The notes beneath the pieces were generated by a model. That model did not search any database, had not been told where the DNA came from, and worked only from the letters and a program-made list of their open reading frames with translations. Shown here piece by piece: positions 47,380 to 56,539 of a stretch of 64,000 bases of DNA (position 1 is the first letter of the stretch; each line of letters starts with the position of its first letter). The position numbers and the translations under genes are program-made. Origin of the DNA: GCA-2731375 sp964631725 (GTDB lineage Bacteria > Pseudomonadota > Alphaproteobacteria > GCA-2731375). Location: positions 248,001-312,000 of the forward strand of contig CAZVYX010000001.1 in assembly GCA_964631725.1 (NCBI GenBank), read 5' to 3'.

Positions 47380-49220
47380 GTTTGTTCACACGCAGAAAAA
47401 CGGTTTTGGTGGATTCGGATATTCTCGTCATCGGCGGCGGAATGGCGGGCTGCGGTGCGACGTACGAATCCAGATACTGGGGGCGTGACCTGAAGGTTGT
47501 CTGCGTCGAGAAGGCGAATATCGAGCGTAGCGGCGCCGTCGCGCAAGGCCTGTACGCGATCAACTGCTACATGGGCATGCAGTGGGACGAAAACCAGCCC
47601 GAGGACCATGTCCGCTATGCCCGCAACGACCTGATGGGCTTGGTACGGGAAGATTTGGGCTACGATATAGCCCGGCATGTGGACTCCACGGTGCATAAGT
47701 TCGAGGAATGGGGTCTGCCGATGATGAAGGACCCGGAAACCGGGCGTTATCTGCGCGAAGGCGCATGGCAGATCATGATACACGGCGAAAGCTACAAGCC
47801 GATCGTCGCCGAGGCCGCGCGCAAGGCCGCCACCGAGGTCTACAACCGGATCATGGTGACCCACCTGCTGCGGGACAAGACGAACCCCAACCGGATCGCC
47901 GGCGCCGTCGGTTTCAATGTCCGCACCGGGGATTTCTACGTCTTCCGCGCCAAGGCCGTGATCGTGGCGGCTGGCGGCGCCTCGCACATCTTCAAGCCGC
48001 GCGCGACCGGTGAAGGCATGGGCCGGACTTGGTACGCCCCATGGAGCAGCGCCTCCGCTTACGCCTTGCCTATTCTTGCCGGCGCCAAAATGACGCAGAT
48101 GGAAAACCGGATTGTCCTGGCCCGGTTCAAGGACGGATACGGCCCGGTCGGGGCCTACTTCCTGCATCTCAAGACCTACACCGAAAATGCCTATGGCAAC
48201 GAATACGAGTCCACTTGGTACGATCACACCAGGGAATTGGTCGGGGACTACGTTGACCGGCACCCGGTGCCGACCTGCCTGCGGAACCACGCCTTCCTGG
48301 AGGAGGTCAAGGCCGGACGAGGCCCCATCCGCATGGTGACCAAGGAGGCCTTCCAGGACCCCCACAAGGAACAGGTCGGCTGGGAAAACTTCCTGGGCAT
48401 GACGATCGGACAGGCGGTGGTCTGGGCCTCGCAGAACATCGATCCTAAGCTTATCAATCCCGAACTGACCACGTCCGAGCCTTATGTCATGGGCTCGCAT
48501 GCCACCTGCTCCGGCGCATGGGCCAGTGGTCCGGCGGACTACGCGCCCTCGGACTACCAGTGGGGCTACAACCGGATGATGACCGTCGATGGGCTGTTCG
48601 GCGCCGGCGATACCATCGGCGGCACCGCCCACAAGTTCTCGTCGGGATCCTTCACGGAAGGCCGGATCGCCGCGAAGGCAGCGGTCAACTACGTCAACGA
48701 TTTGCGCAATGATCCGCCTCAGGTCAGCGAGGCGGAGTACCGGGATCTCGAGAAAGTGATCTTCCAGCCTTTGGAAAACTACCAACTTGGCCGGGCCGAG
48801 ATTGTCGGCGGAACCGTTTCGCCGAGTTATTTACTGCCGATAAACGGTTTGCAGCGGCTTGAGAAGATCATGGACGAGTACGTTGGCGGGATCAGCTCCC
48901 ACTACACGACGAACGAGCCGTTGCTGACCCGCGGTCTGGAACTGCTGGACATGCTGCGGGAAGATCTAGATCACCTTGGCGCCGAGGATCTGCACCAGCT
49001 TCAGCGGTCGTGGGAGCTGCAACACCGGGTTCTGGCCTCGGAGTGTGTGACACAGCATACGATGTTCAGGGAGGAGACACGGTGGCCGGGATACTACTAT
49101 CGGGCCGATCATCCGAAATTGGACGATGACGATTGGCATTGCTTCACCCTCTCCCAATATGACCGGGACTCCGGCAAGTGGGAAATGGAGAAGGCCCCCG
49201 TCTATCATATCGTCGACTAA
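47376..49220 (+). CDS. aprA: Adenylylsulfate reductase alpha subunit
   Basis: 614 residues, a flavoprotein of the fumarate-reductase type. FAD-binding LVIGGGMAGCGATYESR near residue 19, AVIVAAGGASHIFKPRATG near 190, MGSHATCSGAWASGPADYAP near 370 and GLFGAGDTIGGTAHKFSSGS near 405. In sulfur oxidation it joins sulfite to AMP to make APS. The start overlaps aprB (ATGA). Confidence 0.97.
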   Translation: MSLFTRRKTVLVDSDILVIGGGMAGCGATYESRYWGRDLKVVCVEKANIERSGAVAQGLYAINCYMGMQWDENQPEDHVRYARNDLMGLVREDLGYDIARHVDSTVHKFEEWGLPMMKDPETGRYLREGAWQIMIHGESYKPIVAEAARKAATEVYNRIMVTHLLRDKTNPNRIAGAVGFNVRTGDFYVFRAKAVIVAAGGASHIFKPRATGEGMGRTWYAPWSSASAYALPILAGAKMTQMENRIVLARFKDGYGPVGAYFLHLKTYTENAYGNEYESTWYDHTRELVGDYVDRHPVPTCLRNHAFLEEVKAGRGPIRMVTKEAFQDPHKEQVGWENFLGMTIGQAVVWASQNIDPKLINPELTTSEPYVMGSHATCSGAWASGPADYAPSDYQWGYNRMMTVDGLFGAGDTIGGTAHKFSSGSFTEGRIAAKAAVNYVNDLRNDPPQVSEAEYRDLEKVIFQPLENYQLGRAEIVGGTVSPSYLLPINGLQRLEKIMDEYVGGISSHYTTNEPLLTRGLELLDMLREDLDHLGAEDLHQLQRSWELQHRVLASECVTQHTMFREETRWPGYYYRADHPKLDDDDWHCFTLSQYDRDSGKWEMEKAPVYHIVD

Positions 49221-49279
49221 AGGAAGCCCGTCTTAGAACCCTTTGATGTCGTGAGAACCCCCTGTTGGCTGCCGGGACC

Positions 49280-50077
49280 ATGATCATCGCCCAGATCGCC
49301 GATACCCACCTTGTGGCCGACGGCGCGGCGGACCCGATGTTTGACGCGCGGTCGGAGAACCTTCGCGCCTGCATCGACGATATCAATGGCCTTGATCGCC
49401 GGCCCGACGCCGTCATCCACACGGGCGATTTGACCCAGAACGGACTGGCGTCGGAATTTGCCCATGCCCAATCGCTATTGGCGGATTTGCAGGCACCCCT
49501 TTATGTCACGCCCGGTAACCGGGACGGCCGGGAGGCCATGGCGCGGGCCTTTGCCGACGAGGGATACATGCGGCCCGATGATGATTTCGTCCATTATGTC
49601 GTCGAGGCGCATCAGGTAAGGCTGGTTGCGGTCGACTCCCTGGCCGATGATGGCGGGCCCAAGGGAGATTTTTGCCAAGCCCGGCTGGCGGCGCTGGACG
49701 CCACCCTGGCCGAAGCGCCGGCGCGGCCAACGGCATTGTTTATGCATCATCCACCGTTCGATGTGCCCGCTGCTCCCGACCCGTTTGCCTACCAGCGCCG
49801 CGGGGCGGCGGCCGATCTGGCGGCGGTGGTTTCGCGGCATCCACAGGTCGTCCGCATCTTCACCGGCCACATGCACCGCCCTTGGACGGCCACGGTCGGC
49901 GGCGTTGCCGCCAGCACGGTTCCCAGCGTCGCCGTCGACAAGCGCTACGGCCACTATGCGCCAGGGATGGCGGAACGTCCCGTCTACCAACTACACAGGC
50001 TCGAGGGTGATTGGGGCTTCGCCAGCGCGACCCGCCTGGTCGGTTCCGGTGCGGACTTCCGGGGCCCGACGTCGTAG
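49280..50077 (+). CDS. Calcineurin-like phosphodiesterase (CpdA/GpdQ type)
   Basis: 265 residues. All metallophosphoesterase motifs are present: IAQIADTHL (DxH), HTGDLTQNG (GDxx), TPGNRDG (GNxD, with Arg where many have His), MHHPPFD and FTGHMHRPW. Relatives hydrolyse cyclic nucleotides or glycerophosphodiesters. It lies between aprA (59 nt) and sat (35 nt) on the same strand, so it may act on a nucleotide of the APS/AMP cycle, but that is inference. The ATG at 49280 is preferred to an upstream TTG. Confidence 0.88.
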   Translation: MIIAQIADTHLVADGAADPMFDARSENLRACIDDINGLDRRPDAVIHTGDLTQNGLASEFAHAQSLLADLQAPLYVTPGNRDGREAMARAFADEGYMRPDDDFVHYVVEAHQVRLVAVDSLADDGGPKGDFCQARLAALDATLAEAPARPTALFMHHPPFDVPAAPDPFAYQRRGAAADLAAVVSRHPQVVRIFTGHMHRPWTATVGGVAASTVPSVAVDKRYGHYAPGMAERPVYQLHRLEGDWGFASATRLVGSGADFRGPTS

Positions 50078-50112
50078 TCTGTATCAGTCAACAATAATCA
50101 GAGGGAAGCGGC

Positions 50113-51282
50113 ATGTCGAAACTCACTCCACCACACGGGAACGGCCCGCTCAACCCGCTGCTCGCGCCCGAGGCCGAGCGGCAGGGCGCATTGCAGCGCG
50201 CCGAGGGGTTGCCGAAGGTGCCGATGTCAAGCCGTGAGGTCTCGGACCTGCTGATGCTGGCAATGGGCGCCTATACGCCACTCACCGGCTTCATGGGCGA
50301 GGCGGACTGGCGCGGCTGTTGCCTGGAGATGAAGACCGCCGACGGCCTGTTTTGGCCGATCCCGATTACCCTGTCTTGCGAGAGTGACCTTGCCGACGGC
50401 ATCGCGGTCGGCGCGGAAGTAGCCTTGGTCGACGAGGCCGGCACGATTTTTGGTATCCTCGAAGTGACGGAAAAATACGCCATCGACAAGGCGCTCGAAT
50501 GCACCCACGTTTACCGCACCACCGACATCGCCCACGCCGGGGTCGAGAAAGTAATGCGGCAGGGCGCCATCAACCTCGCTGGACCAGTGATGGCGCTGAA
50601 CGAGGGCCATTATGCGGCAACCTACCCCGGGCTCTATTATCGCCCGGCCGAAACCCGGGCGCTGTTTCAGTCCCAGGGCTGGAGCACCGTCGCCGCCTTT
50701 CAGACGCGCAATCCCATGCACCGCAGCCATGAATACCTGGCCAAGATCGCCGTCGAGATTTGTGACGGGCTGCTGATCCATCAGGTCCTCGGCGCGCTTA
50801 AGCCGGGCGACATCCCGGCCGAGGTCCGGGTTGCATCGATCGACGCCCTGGTTGCGAATTACTTCGTGCCCGGCACGGTTATCCAGGCCGGATATCCCAT
50901 CGAGATGCGCTACGCCGGGCCGCGCGAAGCTCTGTTGCACGCTGTATTCCGGCAAAATTTCGGCTGCTCGCATCTGGTGGTCGGGCGCGACCATGCCGGC
51001 CTTGGTAACTACTACGGACCGCTTGATGCGCATCACATCTTCGACGAGATCGACAAGGGCTCAATGGATATCCAGCCATTGAAGATCGACATTACGTTCC
51101 ACTGCTACAAGTGCGGCGGCATGGCGACCGCCCGGACCTGCCCGCACGGCGAGGAAGACCGGCTCAACATCTCGGGCACCAGGCTGCGCGAGATGTTCGC
51201 CAACGGCGAAGCAATACCAGAGGAATTCAGCCGTTCCGAAGTGCTTGATGTACTGCGGGCGTACTACGACGATCAGGCATAA
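50113..51282 (+). CDS. sat: Dissimilatory ATP sulfurylase (sulfate adenylyltransferase)
   Basis: 389 residues. AAFQTRNPMHRSHEYLAKIA near residue 195 is the nucleotide-binding QxRNPxHxxHE-type motif; LVVGRDHAGLGNYYGPLDAH near 290 and ISGTRLREMF near 355 are conserved. A zinc site (CYKCGGMATARTCPH) marks the dissimilatory type. Here it should run from APS plus pyrophosphate to ATP and sulfate, completing sulfite oxidation. Last sulfur gene of the cluster. Confidence 0.96.
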   Translation: MSKLTPPHGNGPLNPLLAPEAERQGALQRAEGLPKVPMSSREVSDLLMLAMGAYTPLTGFMGEADWRGCCLEMKTADGLFWPIPITLSCESDLADGIAVGAEVALVDEAGTIFGILEVTEKYAIDKALECTHVYRTTDIAHAGVEKVMRQGAINLAGPVMALNEGHYAATYPGLYYRPAETRALFQSQGWSTVAAFQTRNPMHRSHEYLAKIAVEICDGLLIHQVLGALKPGDIPAEVRVASIDALVANYFVPGTVIQAGYPIEMRYAGPREALLHAVFRQNFGCSHLVVGRDHAGLGNYYGPLDAHHIFDEIDKGSMDIQPLKIDITFHCYKCGGMATARTCPHGEEDRLNISGTRLREMFANGEAIPEEFSRSEVLDVLRAYYDDQA

Positions 51283-51407
51283 CGCCAAGAGGGCGAAAGG
51301 CCGTCACCCATGTCTCCGGGCCGGACACACTAAGGAGTGGCGGAGGGAAAGGACCTCGGAACCAACCGTCTCTGGTTCGGCATCCATTGGAAACGCCTGC
51401 CAGCCCG

Positions 51408-52721
51408 TTACATCGTGGGCTCAACAACAGGCTCGTCAACGAGGAGAAGACGTCGGATTCGATCGAGCATATTGTCACTGTTCGCCACGTCGATACTTGC
51501 GGTCTCCAGGATGGTTTCATGCCCGGTTATTCGGTGTCGCGCATGAACAAGCTCCCCTCTGCCTAGCCCCGGATGATGCGGATACAGAAGGGTAAGGCGC
51601 GGCGCATGGTAAAGCTGCGCATAGGCCATCATCTGGTAGACATCGCTTTGTGAGACGCCCTGTTTCGGATCATCGATCCGAGAAGAAATCCGCTTCCATT
51701 TCGTGTCGATCACATGGGTCACAGTGCCTGCGCGACGGATCAGTATGTCTGGCCTTGTCTGAAAAAGCCCTCGCTCAGAAGTGTCCGCACTAAGGCAGAA
51801 AAGCCGTCCGCCCTGCAAGGATACGGTCAGATCAGTCCCAGCCAAGGTTCGGGAGATCAGACGGCCGATATACTCCTCGAATAATGTGTTCATCTCGAAA
51901 AGTAACGCTGTTCCCTGATCGGTGCCGCCAGTTGTTGTCTGATAGCGGTTGAGCAAGAAAAGTCGTGCCATGTCTAGAAGCTCCTGCCACCGGCGATTGG
52001 TACGGTCGATCGTCACCTCATCCCATCGCAAGGCAGAGGGCGAAATTTCTGCGATATCCGCATAGACGAATGCCAGTTCGTGCAGCCGTTGCTGATTTGC
52101 CGAACTCCGAGACATCCTGGACAGATGCACCACGGCTGCCTTCATGATCCGGTTCAACGCTGTATCCTCGGAAAAAACATCAAACCGGCATGCGAGACGG
52201 GAAGGATTGACTGCATGACGGGTGAACTGGCGTCCGACGTTAAGCCTTCCGCGCAAGGCGGAAAGATCGTCCTCGTACTCGACATAACGGCGCGGCATTC
52301 CTTTCCGGACCGCCTCGGTGAGTTTGTCGCAAAATATGCGGACAATGATTTCGAGTAATGTCTCTCGCTGCCAAGCCAAGTCTGTTATCGACCCTAGATC
52401 GACCTTCAGATTGAGAGCGACGGCTAGCATGTGGATTAGACGTTTCCGGATCACCGCATTCTGATGGTCGACACTCTCACCGGGCGCGACATCGATTTTA
52501 GGCAGGATCTCCAGACTGCAGTCCTTCGCGGCCAGGATCCCGACTACACCCCGCGCGCGTAGCGCGTGCCGACCGTGTTCGAGCACACCGCTGCCGCCCC
52601 TGCCAGCAAAGGGCGAGCGAAGCGCCAAAGCTGCTAGTCGATCCGCGATTTCTTCGGGGATTTGCTCGTCGCCATCGCCATAGGCGAGCTTGTCCCATTC
52701 GCGGACCATATAGGACTGCAT
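51408..52721 (-). CDS. mcrC: McrC-like nuclease subunit of a McrBC-type (type IV) restriction system
   Basis: 437 residues. LEILPKIDVAPGE near residue 80 and a PD-(D/E)xK nuclease core: FQTRPDILIRRAGTVTHVID followed by TKWKRI (catalytic Asp...Asp-x-Lys) in the last third, then SQSDVYQMMAYAQLY. It would be the DNA-cleaving partner of the GTPase below. The start is fixed at 52721 by a TAATG overlap with the upstream mcrB stop. Base composition is less GC-rich than the sulfur genes, suggesting acquisition. Confidence 0.9.
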   Translation of the reverse strand: MQSYMVREWDKLAYGDGDEQIPEEIADRLAALALRSPFAGRGGSGVLEHGRHALRARGVVGILAAKDCSLEILPKIDVAPGESVDHQNAVIRKRLIHMLAVALNLKVDLGSITDLAWQRETLLEIIVRIFCDKLTEAVRKGMPRRYVEYEDDLSALRGRLNVGRQFTRHAVNPSRLACRFDVFSEDTALNRIMKAAVVHLSRMSRSSANQQRLHELAFVYADIAEISPSALRWDEVTIDRTNRRWQELLDMARLFLLNRYQTTTGGTDQGTALLFEMNTLFEEYIGRLISRTLAGTDLTVSLQGGRLFCLSADTSERGLFQTRPDILIRRAGTVTHVIDTKWKRISSRIDDPKQGVSQSDVYQMMAYAQLYHAPRLTLLYPHHPGLGRGELVHARHRITGHETILETASIDVANSDNMLDRIRRLLLVDEPVVEPTM

Positions 52722-55700
52722 TAGGCTTCGAACTCCGAAAAGTCGAATTCTACCTTTACGCTCCAACGCAATTTTTCGCCGCCGAGTTCATCGTCAGAAA
52801 ATTCTGCCGGAGGTGATAGCTTCTTTGCTTCAAGGAAGTGTGCCTTGGCCGCCCCGAATCCGTCGCCCAGCACCGCGGCAACCTTCGACCAGTCCTCGTA
52901 AAAATACTCTGCCAGCAGCGGAATGACCTTGTGGCGCATCACTTCCTCCACGTCTGCCCGGCTACGGCACTCAGTGAAATAAGCGTGGCCGATCTGATGT
53001 TCGCGGTCGAACAGATACTCAATGCGCTCGTTTATCGTGGTCAGCAGATTGGCCAGGTTGATGCCGCCTAGGTTTTCCGCGTCGAGTTCTCTGGCACCCA
53101 TTACGTTCCGTAGTTCTGTGACGTCTGGCATCAACTCGCGAAAGGCGAACCGGCGGCGCAGCGCGGTATCGAGCAGCGCAATCGAGCGGTCAGCTGTGTT
53201 CATTGTGCCAATGATGTGCAGGTTCGACGGGATGCCGAAGCTTGCACCAGAGTAAGGAAGCCGAACCCTTACTTCATTCTCGCATCCGAGACGTTTGTCT
53301 ACCTCTAAAAGTGTGATCAACTCGCCGAAAACCTTGGAGATATTCGCTCGGTTGATTTCATCAATGATTAGGACATGTGGTCTTGCACCTGCGACAGGGC
53401 GTTCCGCGTTCGGGTTAATTACGACGGTTTCCAGCGCGTCCCACTCTATAAGGTTGGGATCCAATTTGTATGCTGACTGTCGCCTGAAATTTTTTGGATA
53501 GAAAACCGCTCGTTCTGCCCCATCGTCATCACGCCAAATCCACTCGACCTTACGTCTGTGAGGATGGAATCTTGCAGTCGGATCAAACTCATACTCACCG
53601 GTTACCTTTCCGAAAGCACGAAAACTATCCCGCCCGTTCGAGATAGCGACGTAGTCGCCGACCTGAAGGCCCGACCTGAAAGCGTACGTCATCTCGATGT
53701 TGGGATTTTTGCCGGTAGCATCGGCCTCATTCTGCTCGTTCCACTCCCTCTTGATTTCTTCTAAATCGTCGAAACGACCATCCGACCAATCGATATCGCC
53801 GCCCCAGCCGAGATGGATCAGTGATTGGTCGAGCGCCTCGCGTATCCGGTCTTCCTGGTCCCAATTCTGGCCCAACGCGATCTTGTAGACGGCCCGAGAG
53901 CGGTCGAGTCTTTTTGTCACGGCGTTCCCAGTATCCAGTCTGGCTCTCTCGCTTATCACTTTGAACACACCAGGATGGGCTCTGAGGCTGAACCCCCCCG
54001 ACGCCATGTTATCGCCGTGCTCATCATCCGCGATCTCAGTCCCGGTTGTTGGTCGGAGCCCCTCAACGAAATCCTCATAAGAGAACGACTGGTGGAAAGT
54101 TACGAATTCGATCCTGCCCTCGCTCACCAGGCGACGATACTCGACCATCAGCGCGTCGCGGTCATTCTTCAGCGTCACCGCGGCATCATTTCCCTCACAG
54201 AGCCTCACCGCCTCCCACGCCGTTGTGTAGGTCTTGCCGGTTCCAGGCGGGCCGTAGAGGATCAGATTGGTAGCGCTCTGATCGTTGTCCTGTGAATCAG
54301 AATCCATCGCCTGGCGTTTCCCAAGGTTAAAAGTGAAAGTGGTTGTCGTGCTGTCATTCGCGCCCGTCTGTGTCGGCGGAGATACATTGGCGAGTTCTTG
54401 AAATTTCCCGCCCTTCAATGCTTGGCAAACGTTGCGCATACGATTTCCAAGAAATTGGTCGTTGGCCAAAGTTCCAGCACGAATGGTTGCCTGCGCCTCT
54501 TGTCGCTCTCGGGCTGGATCGATGTAGTAGTTCAGGGCACAAAGCCGGATACGATCTGCATCACGGATAAGGTGATCATATTGCTCGGGGGGCATAACAG
54601 GCTTGTCGTCTTTATCGACGATAATAAAACCCGAGTTATGTAGCAGGGCGGCAGCGTCCCCTTTTTGTCCCCACCCGCCGTTCAGCTCAGTCTTGTTGCG
54701 TACAAAACCGATGATCGGTTTGCTCGGATAAACCTGATCCGGTCGTTGCCGTGTCGAGCGAACCCAATAGTCGCGGGGCTCACCAAAATTGTCGAATGTC
54801 GCACTGTGTTCGCCTAATTCGCGGTACTGGTCATAGGCATCCATCGCCGCTTCGATGGCGTCGCGAGTAAGCAAAGGCGATGTAGCATCGCCATTGTCCT
54901 CATCTTTGTAGTTGTGGACCACCCAGAGCGCGCTCTGCACATCTATCATGTCGCGCGGTGCAAGCCCGTTTGCTTCGAATGCGCGCCGAACTGCCTGCAT
55001 AAATCGCAATTCGTCGCGATAAGTGTCCGCCAGTGACCCATGATCCGGAAATCGACTGCCGACCGCTTCCAACCATAAATCCTGCCGCACCGTATGACGG
55101 ACATAAATCCCGTCGGCGGGCGCGAGATGCAGGAACAGGAACTCTGCGATTTGCCGCGCTGGATCAGGTTTGCCCTGCGGCACAGTTTCCACCCATACTC
55201 TGCCAAAAGCGTCGAGAGCCTCCGCATAACCGCTCGGATCTCCGAGGGCCGCATTGGCAAGTTCCTGCAGTTCTGGCCAGAGCTTTTCCCGATCAGCGTC
55301 ACCCTTGGGCGACATTGGCCAGTAGGCCTGCCACGGCAGCAGGTTGCTTTTCGCCAAAGCCGAGTTGATCGCATCTGCGACCTCTTGTTCGGACGCAGCC
55401 CCTTCGAGCGCGGGGCGCAGCTCTGAAGCTATTTCCAGTTTATAGTCGCGTTCTAGCCCGTCGAAGTCCGGATCGGGACGGTCGAACCGATCAAGTGTTG
55501 GAAAGAAATGGCGCAGTCGGGTGATCCAGCGGGCCACCGCTGCGTGATCAAGGGTCAACTCCGCACTGGATTGCAACAAAAGGTCAAGCAGTCGTCGCAG
55601 ATCGTCGGCGCTATCCATATGCAGCACGACGCAGTCCGCATTTCCAAAGGACCACTCACGGCTCAGCGCGGAATGTCGTCCACCATCCTCCACGCCCTTT

Positions 55701-55963
55701 TGGTAAGGCCGCAATTCGCAGGCAAAGCCCGCCTGTTCTAGACGATGTTGCCATCTTTCGGGCAAAAAGACATTGCGAGCCGGATACTCTATTTCCCACA
55801 GCAACCGTTCAGCCTGATCGAACTCGAAGGCGAGCATTTTTTTGGTGACGCCTTGTCCGGGGCGCAGTCCCGAGCCGCATATCACGTCGAAAAGCGCCCT
55901 GCGAAGAGGAACGGGGCGATCCTGCTCGTTCTCTTCTATTCGCGCCTGGAACTCACTCCACAT
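52721..55963 (-). CDS. mcrB: McrB-like AAA+ GTPase with inserted domain
   Basis: 1080 residues. A long N-terminal part (1-540, no family recognised with certainty) precedes Walker A (ILYGPPGTGKTYTT, near 570) and TFHQSFSYEDFVEGLRP. An inserted block at about 690-845 (IALGQNWDQEDR, SLIHLGWGGDIDW, LQVGDYVAISNGRDSFRAFG) looks like a PUA/EVE-type fold. Walker B is VLIIDEINRANISKVFGELI (near 865), and NTADRSIALLDTALRRRFAF (near 920) holds the McrB GTP-specificity region. It should recognise modified DNA and drive translocation for McrC. GGAGAG lies upstream of the ATG. Confidence 0.9.
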   Translation of the reverse strand: MWSEFQARIEENEQDRPVPLRRALFDVICGSGLRPGQGVTKKMLAFEFDQAERLLWEIEYPARNVFLPERWQHRLEQAGFACELRPYQKGVEDGGRHSALSREWSFGNADCVVLHMDSADDLRRLLDLLLQSSAELTLDHAAVARWITRLRHFFPTLDRFDRPDPDFDGLERDYKLEIASELRPALEGAASEQEVADAINSALAKSNLLPWQAYWPMSPKGDADREKLWPELQELANAALGDPSGYAEALDAFGRVWVETVPQGKPDPARQIAEFLFLHLAPADGIYVRHTVRQDLWLEAVGSRFPDHGSLADTYRDELRFMQAVRRAFEANGLAPRDMIDVQSALWVVHNYKDEDNGDATSPLLTRDAIEAAMDAYDQYRELGEHSATFDNFGEPRDYWVRSTRQRPDQVYPSKPIIGFVRNKTELNGGWGQKGDAAALLHNSGFIIVDKDDKPVMPPEQYDHLIRDADRIRLCALNYYIDPARERQEAQATIRAGTLANDQFLGNRMRNVCQALKGGKFQELANVSPPTQTGANDSTTTTFTFNLGKRQAMDSDSQDNDQSATNLILYGPPGTGKTYTTAWEAVRLCEGNDAAVTLKNDRDALMVEYRRLVSEGRIEFVTFHQSFSYEDFVEGLRPTTGTEIADDEHGDNMASGGFSLRAHPGVFKVISERARLDTGNAVTKRLDRSRAVYKIALGQNWDQEDRIREALDQSLIHLGWGGDIDWSDGRFDDLEEIKREWNEQNEADATGKNPNIEMTYAFRSGLQVGDYVAISNGRDSFRAFGKVTGEYEFDPTARFHPHRRKVEWIWRDDDGAERAVFYPKNFRRQSAYKLDPNLIEWDALETVVINPNAERPVAGARPHVLIIDEINRANISKVFGELITLLEVDKRLGCENEVRVRLPYSGASFGIPSNLHIIGTMNTADRSIALLDTALRRRFAFRELMPDVTELRNVMGARELDAENLGGINLANLLTTINERIEYLFDREHQIGHAYFTECRSRADVEEVMRHKVIPLLAEYFYEDWSKVAAVLGDGFGAAKAHFLEAKKLSPPAEFSDDELGGEKLRWSVKVEFDFSEFEA

Positions 55964-56116
55964 TCAAGTCTCTCCATATTCCGGTAATGCACACAGCGCA
56001 CTCACCAGCTGCATCTGCTCGACCGTGCCGCATTTGACCTCGAGCAGGTGCGGCGCGGGTGAGGAGAAAGAAGTCTGCTCGCCGCGCAAAGAAATTTTGT
56101 GGTGAATTGCTGCCAT
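55964..56116 (-). CDS. Possible 50-aa leader protein upstream of mcrB
   Basis: An open frame from ATG 56116 whose TGA directly abuts the mcrB ATG, with GGGAAAG just before its start. It reads MAAIHHKISLRGEQTSFSSP and continues with two cysteines. It could be a coupled small protein, a remnant of a longer N-terminus, or chance. No family recognised. Confidence 0.3.
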   Translation of the reverse strand: MAAIHHKISLRGEQTSFSSPAPHLLEVKCGTVEQMQLVSALCALPEYGET

Positions 56117-56539
56117 TCTTTCCCAAGGTATGATCCGACGAAGACGATCCAAAATTTCAGGCTCCTATTTGAAATTTGGCGATAAGACGGGGCGATTGAT
56201 CAGATTTCTCAAAATTTGCGAGGGATTGCGGGTGAATAGTTCATAATCTAATAGCAATAATTGCCTCGGTGCGAGCCGAATTTGTCAACGTTCTGTACGG
56301 GATCTGCCTGAAATCCGTAGATCACGCTGGGGCCAGAAATATCTGGAGTCCACTCGACAACAAGTTTCTTCAATAGGCGAAGAGAATTTCTATTTAGGAT
56401 CCGCTTGTCTCGGTTCATATTGCATGTGTGTCCAAAACTTCAGACTGGATTGCTACGCCCCTTTATTATTTTGCCGATATGACCGAATCTGTCATGGTCA
56501 CAGACTAAGTGTTCTCCAGCTAATTTAGGAGACACAGCA
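56117..56539. other. 423-bp gap between the Mcr operon and ARPP-1 gene
   Basis: Low-GC DNA compared with the rest of the window, no credible gene, in keeping with imported DNA. It must hold the divergent promoters for the mcr genes and the ARPP-1 family gene. TTTAGGAG lies before the ATG at 56540. No tRNA, integrase or clear attachment repeat seen. Confidence 0.5.

Noticed and set aside
51337..51546. A 69-codon plus-strand frame after sat
   Set aside because: It overlaps the mcrC 3' end on the other strand and resembles no protein.
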